A stretch of 64,000 bases of DNA, from NCBI RefSeq assembly GCF_002965065.1, contig NZ_PTRE01000078.1, forward strand, positions 1 through 64,000, given 5' to 3'. The position numbers and the translations under genes were made by a program. Positions 9,581 to 24,785 of this stretch are shown here, in pieces. Source of the stretch: Escherichia sp. MOD1-EC7003 (lineage in GTDB: Bacteria; Pseudomonadota; Gammaproteobacteria; Enterobacterales; Enterobacteriaceae). How positions within the stretch are numbered: position 1 is the first letter of the stretch; every line of letters starts with the position of its first letter. The notes beneath the pieces were generated by a model. The model searched no databases. It was given only the letters and a program-made list of their open reading frames with translations, and was not told the origin of the DNA.

Positions 9581-10627
9581 ATGAACAGAACTGACGAACT
9601 CCGTACCGCGCGTATCGAGAGTCTGGTAACACCCGCTGAACTCGCGCTACGGTATCCCGTAACGCCTGGTGTTGCCAACCATGTCATCGATTCCCGACGC
9701 AGAATTGAAAAAATACTGAATGGTGAAGACAAGCGACTGCTGGTCATTATTGGCCCCTGCTCGATCCACGATCTTACCGCTGCCATGGAGTACGCCACCC
9801 GTCTGCAGTCGCTGCGCACCCAGTATCACTCAAGGCTGGAAATCGTAATGCGCACCTATTTTGAAAAACCGCGTACCGTTGTTGGCTGGAAAGGTTTAAT
9901 TTCCGACCCGGATTTAAACGGCAGCTATCGGGTAAATCACGGTCTGGAGCTGGCGCGAAAATTACTTTTACAGGTAAATGAACTGGGCGTACCCACGGCG
10001 ACTGAGTTTCTCGATATGGTGACCGGTCAGTTTATTGCTGATTTAATCAGTTGGGGCGCGATTGGCGCACGTACTACCGAAAGTCAGATTCACCGTGAAA
10101 TGGCTTCGGCACTCTCCTGCCCGGTAGGTTTTAAAAATGGTACCGATGGCAACACGCGGATTGCCGTGGATGCTATCCGCGCTGCCCGCGCCAGCCATAT
10201 GTTCCTCTCGCCAGACAAAAACGGTCAGATGACCATCTACCAGACCAGCGGCAATCCGTATGGGCACATTATTATGCGCGGCGGCAAAAAGCCGAATTAC
10301 CATGCCGATGATATCGCTGCAGCCTGCGATACGTTGCACGAGTTTGATTTACCTGAACATCTGGTGGTGGATTTCAGCCACGGTAACTGCCAGAAGCAGC
10401 ACCGTCGCCAGTTAGAAGTTTGTGAGGATATTTGTCAGCAAATCCGCAATGGCTCTACGGCGATTGCTGGAATTATGGCAGAAAGTTTCCTGCGCGAAGG
10501 AGCGCAAAAAATCGTCGGCGGTCAGCCGCTCACATACGGTCAATCCATTACCGACCCGTGTTTAGGCTGGGAAGATACCGAGCGCCTGGTCGAAAAACTC
10601 GCCTCTGCGGTAGAGACCCGCTTCTGA
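9581..10627 (+). CDS. aroH: DAHP synthase, tryptophan-sensitive
   Basis: AroH condenses PEP and erythrose 4-phosphate to DAHP, the first step of the shikimate pathway, and is the tryptophan-inhibited isozyme. The protein is 348 residues with the class I DAHP synthase barrel: the IGPCSIHD motif near residue 63, KPRTVVGWKGL near 100 and DFSHGN near 265. A TrpR operator lies upstream and a strong terminator downstream. The neighbouring ppsA supplies PEP, one of its substrates, though no shared control is visible. Confidence 0.97.
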   Translation: MNRTDELRTARIESLVTPAELALRYPVTPGVANHVIDSRRRIEKILNGEDKRLLVIIGPCSIHDLTAAMEYATRLQSLRTQYHSRLEIVMRTYFEKPRTVVGWKGLISDPDLNGSYRVNHGLELARKLLLQVNELGVPTATEFLDMVTGQFIADLISWGAIGARTTESQIHREMASALSCPVGFKNGTDGNTRIAVDAIRAARASHMFLSPDKNGQMTIYQTSGNPYGHIIMRGGKKPNYHADDIAAACDTLHEFDLPEHLVVDFSHGNCQKQHRRQLEVCEDICQQIRNGSTAIAGIMAESFLREGAQKIVGGQPLTYGQSITDPCLGWEDTERLVEKLASAVETRF

Positions 10628-10632
10628 ATGCG

Positions 10633-10656
10633 TGCCCATTCCTGACGGAATGGGCA
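10633..10656 (+). terminator. aroH terminator
   Basis: A perfect 10-bp stem (TGCCCATTCC / GGAATGGGCA) with a 4-nt loop is followed by TTTC right after the aroH stop. Confidence 0.8.
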
Positions 10657-10717
10657 TTTCAGCGCAACTTATTGTCTTCTCAACAAATTACTGCTTGCTC
10701 TGGCTCATTATAATGTT

Positions 10718-10736
10718 GATAATAAGAATCATTGTT
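10718..10736. promoter_or_regulatory. Fur box upstream of hemP/ydiE
   Basis: GATAATAAGAATCATTGTT matches the 19-bp Fur consensus (GATAATGATAATCATTATC) at 15 of 19 positions. It lies 22 bp upstream of the ydiE start, so the gene is probably iron-repressed. Confidence 0.7.
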
Positions 10737-10758
10737 ATATCTATTATTATTAATCTTT

Positions 10759-10950
10759 ATGCGTTATACGGATAGCAGGAAACTCACTCCTGAAACGGAT
10801 GCCAATCACAAGACCTCTTCTCCGCAGCCCATTCGGCGAATTACCAGCCAGACACTGTTAGGTCCGGATGGCAAACTGATTATCGATCATGATGGGCAAG
10901 AATATCTGCTCCGTAAAACTCAGGCTGGCAAGCTGCTGTTGACCAAGTAG
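10759..10950 (+). CDS. ydiE: HemP family small protein YdiE
   Basis: This 63-residue protein belongs to the hemin uptake protein HemP family, with the conserved block [20 protein letters not shown] followed by [14 protein letters not shown]. Relatives lie beside haem-uptake genes and are iron regulated; the molecular role is not settled. I chose the start at MRYTDSRKL because the upstream extension is only leucine-rich leader sequence. A Fur box precedes it. Confidence 0.9.
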   Translation: MRYTDSRKLTPETDANHKTSSPQPIRRITSQTLLGPDGKLIIDHDGQEYLLRKTQAGKLLLTK

Positions 10951-10953
10951 CTT

Positions 10954-12451
<1,498 letters not shown>

Positions 12452-12452
12452 G

Positions 12453-12521
12453 GTATCGCTGAATCAACCTCGTTATCTGATTTACAGGAACAGCAGGTCA
12501 CAGACATCCCTGGAGAGCATG
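12453..12521 (-). pseudogene. ydiV: ydiV (rflP) 3' remnant
   Basis: Between selO and nlpC, where K-12 carries the roughly 237-residue anti-FlhDC factor YdiV, only about the last 23 codons are readable. They give HALQGCL, an in-frame TGA (12498-12500 on the plus strand), then PAVPVNQITRLIQR. From memory this matches the YdiV C-terminus apart from TGG changed to TGA. The remainder of the gene, over 600 bp, is missing. The left edge of the deletion abuts a hairpin (12519-12547). YdiV normally binds FlhD and blocks flagellar gene activation, so that brake is absent at this locus. Confidence 0.7.
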
Positions 12522-12547
12522 GACGGCGATGTATCATTACCGTCCAT
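12519..12547. other. Hairpin at the ydiV deletion junction
   Basis: An 8-bp perfect inverted repeat (ATGGACGG / CCGTCCAT) with a 13-nt loop lies just beyond the nlpC stop. T-runs follow on the plus strand only. It may serve weakly as the nlpC terminator, or it may mark the recombination junction that removed ydiV. Confidence 0.4.
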
Positions 12548-12558
12548 TTTTCAACATA

Positions 12559-13023
12559 CTAGATTCGTCTCGCCTGCCAGAAATTTTTCTGCCAGTAGAC
12601 ATTATCAAGGGATGAACGCATCACGCCCTTGCTGGTAGAGGCGTGGATAAATTGGTTGTTGGTATCATAAATACCCACATGTAACCCATTTTGTCCGGAG
12701 CCCGTTTTGAAAAAAACCAGGTCACCAGGCAACAACTCGTCTTTATCAATTTGCGTGCCGATAGAGGCCTGTTGTTTGGTTTCACGGGGCAGCTGCAAGT
12801 CGAAACGATCGCGCATCGTCACAACCACAAACCCTGAACAGTCCACACCGCGGCGCGTCATGCCACCATAACGATACGGCGTGCCATGCCAGCTTTGTAG
12901 CTGGTCGTTCAAACCGGCAATAACGGTAATCGAGTCAGAAAGTCTGGCATTTGGCGGCGGTGCTTTATGGTGGCTGCACCCGGCCAGAAACAATGCTGTG
13001 ATCAAAATAAGGCAGAAACGCAT
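12559..13023 (-). CDS. nlpC: NlpC/P60 family lipoprotein peptidase
   Basis: NlpC is a 154-residue outer-membrane or periplasmic lipoprotein and the founding member of the NlpC/P60 cysteine peptidases that cut peptidoglycan stem peptides. The lipobox LAGC puts the lipidated cysteine at residue 16. The catalytic triad is visible as Cys62 in DCSGFV, His115 in GLHVGIYD and His127 in FIHAS. The gene lies 77 bp downstream of btuD on the same strand. Confidence 0.95.
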   Translation of the reverse strand: MRFCLILITALFLAGCSHHKAPPPNARLSDSITVIAGLNDQLQSWHGTPYRYGGMTRRGVDCSGFVVVTMRDRFDLQLPRETKQQASIGTQIDKDELLPGDLVFFKTGSGQNGLHVGIYDTNNQFIHASTSKGVMRSSLDNVYWQKNFWQARRI

Positions 13024-13100
13024 TCCGTACGGTTCCTCTGTTTTTTATTCTTGCATTAATTTAGCGTCGTAATTACCCGATTTTCAAGATACTGATGAAA

Positions 13101-13850
13101 TCAGATGGTCGAAATCAGCATTCTGTGACCTTCGATATCCAGACGGCGAAAATTCATCCCATAGGCCTGCGCCAGATTTGGCGGCGTGAGCACCTCTTCC
13201 CGGCGGCCACTGGCCAGCATTTTTCCACCTTTTAGCAACCACGCCCGATGCGCATGACGCAATGTGTGGTTGAGGTCGTGACTGCTCATCACAATCGCCA
13301 GTCCTTGCTGACACAGCGCACTCAGAATTTTGTCTAATGCACTTTGTTGCGCAACATCAAGACTGTTCATCGGCTCATCAAGAAGCAGTAATTGGCCTGC
13401 GGGATTGGCTTGTGGTGTGATTTGCAGTACTACCGCAGCAAGACGTACGCGTTGCCATTCACCGCCGGAAAGTTGATTGGTACTACGTCCGAGTTTGTCA
13501 TCAAGGGCCAGCGCCCCTGCGACATCATTCAGTAGATCGGTACGCGTTTTATCGTGCTGATGCAGGGTCAGGTAGTGCCAGACCGGCATTGCAAACGGCG
13601 GCGTCTGCTGTTGTGAAAGATAGGCGCGATGCAGCGCAAGTTTTGTTGCGGACCATGCTTCCAGTGGTTGACCCGCGAACTGAATGCTTCCTTTACCGCT
13701 GGTCATTCCGGCCATTCGCGCCAGCAAGGTACTCTTACCCGCGCCGTTCGGCCCCACCAGGTGCAGGATCTCCCCTGCCCGGACCTCGCCAGAAAGCGGC
13801 CCCAAGCGGGTCGATTCCTCAACATCCTGTAACTGCATCACAATAGACAT
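13101..13850 (-). CDS. btuD: Vitamin B12 ABC transporter ATP-binding protein
   Basis: BtuD is the ATPase of the BtuC2D2F cobalamin importer at the inner membrane. It has 249 residues, with Walker [10 protein letters not shown] at 33-41, the signature LSGGEWQR, Walker B LLLLDEP and the switch histidine in SSHDLNHT. Its ATG overlaps the btuE stop by one base (TAATG), showing translational coupling in btuC-btuE-btuD. Confidence 0.97.
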   Translation of the reverse strand: MSIVMQLQDVEESTRLGPLSGEVRAGEILHLVGPNGAGKSTLLARMAGMTSGKGSIQFAGQPLEAWSATKLALHRAYLSQQQTPPFAMPVWHYLTLHQHDKTRTDLLNDVAGALALDDKLGRSTNQLSGGEWQRVRLAAVVLQITPQANPAGQLLLLDEPMNSLDVAQQSALDKILSALCQQGLAIVMSSHDLNHTLRHAHRAWLLKGGKMLASGRREEVLTPPNLAQAYGMNFRRLDIEGHRMLISTI

Positions 13851-14401
13851 TATTTCGCCAACGCCAGTTTAATGCTTTCCATCACAATGGGATCTTCCGG
13901 CGTCATATCCGGGGAAAAACGCTGGATGACCAATCCGTCCCTGCCGACTAAAAATTTCTCAAAATTCCACAAGATATCATCAGGGTACAGCGGTGCACGA
14001 CCTTTGCTGACCATACGTGCATAGAATCCGCTCTCTTCCGGCGCGACTGCCGTCGGCGCTGCGGCAATCAATTTTTGATACAGCGGATGACGCCCTTCGC
14101 CATTAACTTCAATCTTACTGAACATCGGGAACGTCACCCCCCAGGTGGTGGTACAGTAAGTTTTAATCTCTTCATCGCTGCCCGGTTCTTGCTCCAGAAA
14201 CTGGTTGCACGGGAATCCCAGCACCACAAAACCACGATCGGCCCAGGCCTTCTGAATATTCTCCAACTGCTCATATTGCGGCGTTAAGCCACACTTTGAG
14301 GCGACATTGACAATCAGCAACACATTACCAGCGTACTTCTCCAGCGTGGTTACTTCACCGTCAATATCTTTCACAACGGTCGTCAGAATGGAATCTTGCA
14401 T
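13850..14401 (-). CDS. btuE: Glutathione/thioredoxin peroxidase BtuE
   Basis: BtuE is a 183-residue glutathione-peroxidase-family enzyme that reduces hydroperoxides, preferentially with thioredoxin. The peroxidatic cysteine is in [11 protein letters not shown] (Cys37), with conserved FPCNQF and WNFEKFLV blocks. It is not needed for B12 transport although it sits between btuC and btuD. I start at MQDSI; one extra upstream Met codon is possible. Confidence 0.95.
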   Translation of the reverse strand: MQDSILTTVVKDIDGEVTTLEKYAGNVLLIVNVASKCGLTPQYEQLENIQKAWADRGFVVLGFPCNQFLEQEPGSDEEIKTYCTTTWGVTFPMFSKIEVNGEGRHPLYQKLIAAAPTAVAPEESGFYARMVSKGRAPLYPDDILWNFEKFLVGRDGLVIQRFSPDMTPEDPIVMESIKLALAK

Positions 14402-14463
14402 CATTTCTCCTGGGTGTGGTCAGTAAAAATCTTAGCTTTTAATCATAGACCGTCTTTTTGCGG

Positions 14464-15444
14464 CTAACGTCCTGCTTTTAACAATAACCAGATAAACACC
14501 GGCGCACCCAACGTTGCGGTGACCACGCCAATAGGCAGCTCTGCGGCAGCTAATGTCAGACGCGCGACAATATCGGCCAGCAACAATGCGCTCGCCCCTG
14601 CCAACGCGCAGCCGGGAAGTAATACGCGATGATCGGTTAAGCCACACAGCCGGAGAATATGTGGGATCACCAGACCAATAAAGCCGATAGCCCCTGCCAG
14701 CGCGACACTAACGCCGACCATCCAGCCGGTCGCTGCCACCAGCACATTGCGCCAGAACCACAGGGGTAAACCTAGTTGCCGCGCCGATATCTCGCCAAGC
14801 GCTAACATATTCATCGGTCTGGCCTGACAGCAGATCCACAACAACACGGGGATCAATGCCAGCATCAGCCAGCTTTGCCGCCAGTCTACGCCGCCAAAAC
14901 CGCCCATCATCCAGTACATCAGCTGGCGTAAATCAACAGAGGTGGAAAAGTAGATAGCCCACGTCATTAGTGCGCTACAGATAATCCCTAATGCAACGCC
15001 TGCCAGCAGTAACCGACTGGTTGAAAGATGACGACGGGCGAAACGTAAGAGTATTAAAGTGATGATAAGCGCGCCAGCAATCGCACACAGCCCCAGCGCC
15101 CAGTTGGGGAGTTGCCCTTGCCCAAGCAATACCGCAGCGATAAGCCCCACGCCTGCGCCATTAGAGACGCCAAGTAGTCCAGGTTCTGCCAGAGGGTTTT
15201 CAAACAACGCCTGCATTACTGCGCCGGATATAGCCAGCGCCGCGCCAACCAGTAATACAGCCAGCGTACGTGGCAGGCGAATTTGCCAAACGAACAGTTC
15301 GCCACGAGGTGTAAACCAGTCACCTGGCGAAATCCATTGTTCACCGGCGCAAAGACTTAAGAGAAGCGCCAGCAGCAGCAAAACTGACAGGCATAATAAC
15401 CAGCGAAGATTATGTCGCTGTTGTTGGAGGGCAAGAGTCAGCAT
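14464..15444 (-). CDS. btuC: Vitamin B12 ABC transporter permease
   Basis: BtuC is the FecCD-type inner-membrane permease of the B12 importer. It has 326 residues, with about ten hydrophobic helices and the conserved segments [20 protein letters not shown] and [13 protein letters not shown] (the coupling-helix region). It is first in the btuC-btuE-btuD series. The ihfA gene lies upstream on the same strand, separated by a strong terminator. Confidence 0.97.
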   Translation of the reverse strand: MLTLALQQQRHNLRWLLCLSVLLLLALLLSLCAGEQWISPGDWFTPRGELFVWQIRLPRTLAVLLVGAALAISGAVMQALFENPLAEPGLLGVSNGAGVGLIAAVLLGQGQLPNWALGLCAIAGALIITLILLRFARRHLSTSRLLLAGVALGIICSALMTWAIYFSTSVDLRQLMYWMMGGFGGVDWRQSWLMLALIPVLLWICCQARPMNMLALGEISARQLGLPLWFWRNVLVAATGWMVGVSVALAGAIGFIGLVIPHILRLCGLTDHRVLLPGCALAGASALLLADIVARLTLAAAELPIGVVTATLGAPVFIWLLLKAGR

Positions 15445-15507
15445 GGTATCCGTTCTGCTGAAGTGTCATGGCGTTGATTTTACGGTGACTCTTCGACAGT
15501 GAAAAGA

Positions 15508-15532
15508 AAAAAGGCCGCAGAGCGGCCTTTTT
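15508..15532 (-). terminator. ihfA operon terminator
   Basis: A perfect 11-bp stem (AAAAAGGCCGC / GCGGCCTTTTT) with a 3-nt loop and a U-run in the minus-strand transcript follows the ihfA stop. It separates the pheST-ihfA operon from btuC. Confidence 0.85.
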
Positions 15533-15544
15533 AGTTAGATCAGA

Positions 15545-15844
15545 TTACTCGTCTTTGGGCGAGGCGTTTTCGACCCGGCTTTTTAACTTCTGCCCGGGTC
15601 TGAAGGTCACCACGCGCCGTGCTGTAATGGGAATATCCTCGCCCGTTTTCGGGTTACGTCCCGGGCGTTGATTCTTATCACGCAGATCGAAGTTACCAAA
15701 ACCAGAGAGTTTCACCTGTTCGCCGTTTTCCAGAGCGCGACGGATCTCTTCGAAAAACAGTTCAACCAGTTCTTTGGCATCCCGCTTGCTAAGCCCAAGC
15801 TTATCAAACAGATATTCTGACATTTCAGCTTTTGTAAGCGCCAT
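15545..15844 (-). CDS. ihfA: Integration host factor subunit alpha
   Basis: IhfA is a 99-residue HU-family DNA-bending protein that pairs with IhfB and binds specific sites in recombination, replication and transcription. The conserved beta-arm segment [12 protein letters not shown] with its intercalating proline is present. It lies 4 bp after pheT and is co-transcribed with pheST. Confidence 0.98.
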
Positions 15845-15848
15845 AGGT

Positions 15849-18239
<2,391 letters not shown>

Positions 18240-18250
18240 CTATTCCTGCC

Positions 18251-19276
<1,026 letters not shown>

Positions 19277-19281
19277 TTAGA

Positions 19282-19420
19282 GCCTATCCCATCAGGCTAT
19301 TTTACTTGCCATTTTGGTCCCGGGCAGTGCTCGAAATCCTCACGTACTTAAGTACGCCCCGGTTTCTCCGCGCTGGCCGTGTCCAGACTGGCTGCGACAA
19401 TTACGCCTGATGAGACAGGC
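19282..19420. repeat. Structured intergenic repeat-like element in the pheM-pheS leader
   Basis: Two 16-bp arms, GCCTATCCCATCAGGC at 19282-19297 and GCCTGATGAGACAGGC at 19405-19420, are complementary at 14 of 16 positions. They enclose about 107 bp that include the perfect palindrome CGTACTTAAGTACG. The block lies between the pheM attenuator and pheS. The pheM-pheS distance is close to what I recall in K-12, so it is probably not new. It resembles dispersed intergenic repeats of enterobacteria, but I cannot name the family. Confidence 0.5.
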
Positions 19421-19449
19421 TTTTTATTTTTCAAAACGCGCATACAAAA

Positions 19450-19471
19450 AAAGCCTCCACTGGGAGGCTTT
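19450..19471 (-). terminator. pheST attenuator terminator
   Basis: The stem AAAGCCTCC / GGAGGCTTT with a U-run in the minus-strand transcript lies about 45 nt after the pheM stop. This is the terminator arm of the phenylalanine attenuator; ribosome stalling on the Phe codons of pheM lets transcription continue into pheS. Confidence 0.85.
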
Positions 19472-19517
19472 CAGGCGCTGTTTTCCGTTTCTCTTCTCAC
19501 GCGCTTGCCTCCTGGAG

Positions 19518-19562
19518 TCAGGTGCTAAAGTAAAAAAAGAAGCGGAAAATAGCAGCATTCAT
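19518..19562 (-). CDS. pheM: pheST leader peptide
   Basis: This 14-residue leader peptide, [14 protein letters not shown], contains five phenylalanines, three of them in a row. Translation speed through these codons senses charged tRNA-Phe and controls the downstream attenuator. Confidence 0.95.
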
Positions 19563-19600
19563 TGCTTGCGTTACCTTTTGGTACTCTTTAAAAGACCTTT

Positions 19601-19629
19601 ATTGAAAGGGCTACGGCGATAAAAGTCAA
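19601..19629 (-). promoter_or_regulatory. pheM-pheST promoter
   Basis: On the minus strand TTGACT (-35) is followed after 17 bp by TTCAAT (-10), about 38 bp upstream of pheM and just after the rplT terminator. Confidence 0.65.
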
Positions 19630-19651
19630 TGTTTTGATAGCGTTGAAACGA

Positions 19652-19676
19652 AAAGAGGGAGACTAGCTCCCTCTTT
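19652..19676 (-). terminator. rplT operon terminator
   Basis: A perfect 10-bp stem (AAAGAGGGAG / CTCCCTCTTT) with a 5-nt loop and T-rich tail follows the rplT stop. Confidence 0.85.
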
Positions 19677-19684
19677 CAACTGGC

Positions 19685-20068
<384 letters not shown>

Positions 20069-20094
20069 TTAAAAAGTTGAAAAACGTTAACGGC

Positions 20095-20929
<835 letters not shown>

Positions 20930-22858
20930 TTATTCCTCCAATTGTTTAAGACTGCGGCTGCGAATCTCTTGTTGCAGCTTCTCGATCACTTCATTTACGT
21001 CCATGCTTCCCAGGTCTTTACCACGGCGGGTACGAACGGCAACTTTGCCAGATTCCACCTCTTTATCACCACAGACCAGCATATATGGGACACGACGTAA
21101 AGTGTGCTCGCGGATTTTAAAGCCAATCTTCTCATTTCTCAAGTCTGCTTTAACACGAATGCCCGCATTTGATAGTTTTTGCGTCAATTCGTTAACGTAT
21201 TCAGACTGTGAATCGGTAATATTCATGATAACAACCTGAACCGGCGCAAGCCAGGTCGGGAAGAAACCAGCGAATTCTTCGGTCAGGATACCGATGAAAC
21301 GTTCCATCGACCCCAGAATTGCGCGGTGAATCATTACCGGTATCTTACGCTCGTTGTCTTCGCCCACATAAGAGGCGCTCAGACGAGACGGCAAGGAGAA
21401 GTCAAGCTGTACTGTACCGCACTGCCATGCACGATCGAGGCAGTCATACAGGGTAAATTCAATTTTCGGACCGTAGAAAGCGCCTTCCCCCAGTTGATAC
21501 TCAAACGGGATGTTGTTTTCTTCCAGTGCAACCGCCAGGTCCGCCTCAGCACGGTCCCACATTTCGTCGCTGCCAATACGTTTTTCAGGACGAGTGGAGA
21601 GTTTGACGACGATCTTCTCGAAGCCAAAAGTGCTGTACATATCATAGACTAAACGGATACATCCGTTAACTTCATCGCGAATTTGTTCTTCAGTACAGAA
21701 GATATGCGCATCATCCTGGGTAAAACCACGCACGCGCATCAGGCCATGCAGCGAACCTGACGGCTCGTTACGGTGGCAGCTACCAAACTCGGCCATACGC
21801 AGCGGCAGATCGCGATAAGACTTCAGCCCCTGGTTAAAAATCTGTACGTGACCCGGGCAGTTCATTGGCTTAATGCAGTATTCACGGTTCTCAGAAGACG
21901 TGGTGAACATTGCATCTTTGTAGTTGTCCCAGTGACCGGTTTTTTCCCACAGGACACGGTCCATCATGAACGGACCTTTAACTTCCTGATACTGGTACTC
22001 TTTCAGTTTAGAACGAACAAACACTTCCAGTTCACGGAAGATGGTCCAGCCATCGTTGTGCCAGAATACCATACCCGGTGCTTCTTCCTGCATATGGTAC
22101 AGGTCGAGCTGTTTACCGATTTTACGGTGGTCGCGTTTCGCGGCTTCTTCCAGGCGCTGCAGATAAGCGTTAAGCGCTTTTTTGTCTGCCCACGCTGTAC
22201 CGTAAATACGTTGCAACATCTTGTTGTTGCTGTCGCCGCGCCAGTAAGCCCCTGCCGTTTTCATCAATTTGAAATGATGGCAGAAACGCATGTTCGGTAC
22301 GTGCGGACCACGGCACATATCGACATATTCTTCATGGAAGTACAGACCTGGCTTGTCATCATGAGCGATGTTTTCGTCAAGAATGGAGACTTTGTAGCTC
22401 TCCCCACGGTTGGCGAAAGTTTCACGCGCTTCGTGCCAGTTGACTTTCTTCTTAATGACGTCGTAGTTTTTCTCAGCAAGCTCATGCATCCGCTTCTCGA
22501 GTGCTTCGACATCTTCCTGGGTTAACGTGCGGTCAAGATCAACGTCGTAATAGAAACCGTTGTCAATAACCGGGCCGATTGCCATTTTGGTATGCGGCCA
22601 AAGTTGCTTAATCGCGTGCCCTAACAGGTGCGCACAGGAGTGACGAATGATCTCCAGACCTTCTTCGTCTTTGGCGGTAATGATCGACAGTTGTGCGTCG
22701 TTTTCAATCAGATCGCAAGCATCAACCAGTTCGCCATTAACGCGCCCTGCGATACAGGCTTTCGCCAGACCTGGACCAATGTCCAGCGCAACATCCATGG
22801 GGCTTACAGCGTGGTCATAATGGCGTTGGCTGCCATCAGGAAGAGTTATAACAGGCAT
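20930..22858 (-). CDS. thrS: Threonine-tRNA ligase
   Basis: ThrS charges tRNA-Thr. It has 642 residues: a TGS domain at 1-61, an editing domain at about 62-224 ([10 protein letters not shown] and the later CRGPHVP motif), a class II catalytic core with zinc ligands ([10 protein letters not shown]), and a C-terminal anticodon domain. It represses its own translation by binding the tRNA-like operator upstream. Confidence 0.99.
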   Translation of the reverse strand: MPVITLPDGSQRHYDHAVSPMDVALDIGPGLAKACIAGRVNGELVDACDLIENDAQLSIITAKDEEGLEIIRHSCAHLLGHAIKQLWPHTKMAIGPVIDNGFYYDVDLDRTLTQEDVEALEKRMHELAEKNYDVIKKKVNWHEARETFANRGESYKVSILDENIAHDDKPGLYFHEEYVDMCRGPHVPNMRFCHHFKLMKTAGAYWRGDSNNKMLQRIYGTAWADKKALNAYLQRLEEAAKRDHRKIGKQLDLYHMQEEAPGMVFWHNDGWTIFRELEVFVRSKLKEYQYQEVKGPFMMDRVLWEKTGHWDNYKDAMFTTSSENREYCIKPMNCPGHVQIFNQGLKSYRDLPLRMAEFGSCHRNEPSGSLHGLMRVRGFTQDDAHIFCTEEQIRDEVNGCIRLVYDMYSTFGFEKIVVKLSTRPEKRIGSDEMWDRAEADLAVALEENNIPFEYQLGEGAFYGPKIEFTLYDCLDRAWQCGTVQLDFSLPSRLSASYVGEDNERKIPVMIHRAILGSMERFIGILTEEFAGFFPTWLAPVQVVIMNITDSQSEYVNELTQKLSNAGIRVKADLRNEKIGFKIREHTLRRVPYMLVCGDKEVESGKVAVRTRRGKDLGSMDVNEVIEKLQQEIRSRSLKQLEE

Positions 22859-22995
22859 TTTATATCCTTATTTGCAGTGGTGACCCACACGAAAGATCAC
22901 ATACAAAGAAAAATTTGTTTATTAACAGTTCATTGCGAAACCATCTAGCCAACAAATGCTAAATTGGTTCGCAATCAGGTACACAAATGAAAGAC
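22859..22995 (-). promoter_or_regulatory. thrS translational operator
   Basis: The thrS leader carries a tRNA-anticodon-arm mimic. On the transcript the hairpin with arms TTGCGAACC and GGTTTCGCAA (plus strand 22933-22974) is followed by an AU-rich linker, then a second hairpin around GATCTTTCGTGTGGGTCACC, then the TAAGGATATAAAATG start. ThrS binds these domains and blocks the ribosome. Confidence 0.85.
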
Positions 22996-23100
22996 ATTAA
23001 CCTCTCACCTTCCACCCGGTTGAGCGATGTTAACACTAAAAAAAGGGAGATTGTACCTTTCCGTTTCACATTGATTAGATTCGCAATTCGTTTGTGGTGA

Positions 23101-23518
23101 GTACGCCTGCAAAACGCGTTAAGAACAACTGACAACATCGCTGAGTGTCTGAAGGGATTACTGCGGGTGGATTTACAGCAGCGTAAACTGAATCCAGAAA
23201 AGTTCGTTGCGCTATTTGCGCGGTGGTATTTTAACGATCATGAGATTAATAACAAAGTGGTCATATCGCAATGATGTAAGGATTTTGGCTTCGCTTTAGA
23301 TATTTTCTTCTGTCGTTTTGCAAAAAAAATTCTCTTAGACAACACCAGCTATTCACCATAATTATTATAAAACGGAAGAAACATATTACGCTGCTATAGA
23401 TGAACTACAGACGTATTTATATGATATTTAAGTTGATAAGTACCTTTATTTCACTCATAAAATACCGGAATACTGTCCAGGTATTCAACGCTATCCTAAC
23501 TACGGTTATAACAAATAA
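23101..23518 (+). pseudogene. Decayed coding remnant at the arpB position
   Basis: Between thrS and yniD, where K-12 carries the broken ankyrin-repeat gene arpB, there are only protein-like scraps. One frame runs from 23101 to TGA 23272-23274 (containing LKGLLRVDLQQRKLNPEKF). The same frame resumes and stops at 23365-23367. A second frame contains TEETYYAAIDELQTYLYDI, a TAA, then VDKYLYFTHKIPEYCPG up to TAA 23516-23518. No start codon or ribosome-binding site is present. I infer a 3' remnant of a gene that has lost its 5' part and has multiple stops. Assignment to arpB rests on position only. Confidence 0.4.
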
Positions 23519-23584
23519 TCCCCTGATGCCTGTCCCATTTGTTACACTCCGATATCACGTACAAGAGATACGCAGGACACAGGC

Positions 23585-23692
23585 ATGCCGACTAAACGCT
23601 TTGATAAAAAACACTGGAAAATGGTGGTGGTGCTACTGGCAATCTGTGGCGCTATGTTGTTGCTACGTTGGGCGGCAATGATTTGGGGTTGA
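23585..23692 (+). CDS. yniD: Small membrane protein YniD
   Basis: This is a 35-residue protein, MPTKRFDKKHWKM followed by a single hydrophobic helix (VVVLLAICGAMLLL) and RWAAMIWG. It has a basic N-terminus and one membrane span. It is recognised as K-12 YniD; the function is unknown. Confidence 0.8.
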   Translation: MPTKRFDKKHWKMVVVLLAICGAMLLLRWAAMIWG

Positions 23693-23744
23693 GCAGTGAC
23701 AAATGAGTACAGCCAGACCGCATGACACGGTCCGGCAGATAATT

Positions 23745-24499
23745 TTACATGCTGTAGCCCAGCGATAAGGTTGTCCGACGATCGGTATGTTCCGGTGCGG
23801 ACTCCGGAGGTTCAGAGTTCCATGTGACGTTATAAGCCACCTTCAGCCCAAAATGTTCATTAATAGCAACATTTAATGCGCTTTCGGAGTTCAGCGTTGT
23901 ATCCTCCGCGCCAAAGACGGAAACACCCTGCGTAAATTTAGCATTGTCAGTTAACTGCCATGCATAAGCTCCGGATGCATAACCCAGCGGCTGGGTTTCA
24001 CTGGCATTGTCGGTATATTTGTCGTAACGCACCCCTGGGCCGAATTCAAAGCGGAAACTGTGTACCGGGCCATTCAAAAACTGACGACCATAACCTGCGG
24101 TCAACACATCGCGCTCTCGATAGCCGTTGTAGCGGTCTGTCAGCCAACTTGCCTGACCAAAAAAATAATCATAATCAGTTAAATTAAAACGGCTACGCCC
24201 GCCGCATATTTTTCTGAAGAACGCTCATCATTAGAAGAGGTATTACTGGCATTCCCCCACAGCGACCAGGCGGTGGTTTGTCCATACCAGGTCATGGTAG
24301 TGTCAGCCGTAAGTGAGGAGCTTTTCGTATTGCCTGATTGTGCAAGATATCCTGCGTTCAGATTACCTTCGAAAGGTTTTTTAGCGCTGGCAGGATCGTC
24401 CATGACAGTAAAAACGGAATCATCGGCAGTTGCATTCAGTGACGCAAACATGCCCCCCGCCAACATAACGATGGCAGGAACTGTCTTCAAAAGCTTCAT
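23745..24499 (-). pseudogene. ydiY: ydiY, DUF481 outer-membrane-type protein, frameshifted
   Basis: YdiY is a DUF481 protein with a signal peptide (MKLLKTVPAIVMLAGGMFAS...) and a beta-strand-rich body likely to form an outer-membrane barrel. The first 100 codons read normally to SSEKYAAG, then slip into VAVLI-stop at 24179-24181. In another frame the protein continues as RSRFNLTDYDYFFGQASWLT and runs to the normal C-terminal LSLGYSM. The lesion lies at about 24195-24203. It looks like loss of one GGGC unit from a tandem GGGCGGGC, a 4-bp deletion (inferred from memory of K-12). No ATG with a good ribosome-binding site precedes the second part. Confidence 0.85.
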
Positions 24500-24785
24500 T
24501 TATCAAGAGTCCGTACAACAAAAAAAGAGACCATCGCGGCCCCGGAAACTTTCTTAAGGATCAAGGATTAGCGTCCCAGGAAAGGTAACGAATTATAAAA
24601 AGGCGCGAATAACTTAGCAATGAATTCTTATTTCATTTTTTGAATAAGCATGTACCGAAAACAGATTTTTATTTATATATCTTTATCTGCAAAATTTTAA
24701 ATAAAGCGCCAATAAATCATATTGTTAATTTCTTCACTTTCCGCTGATTCGGTGCCAGACTGAAATCAGCCTATAGGAGGAAATG

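Noticed and set aside
23400..23681. 93-residue frame overlapping yniD
   Set aside because: It runs through the yniD start in another frame, and the protein-like reading of its first part lies in a different frame.
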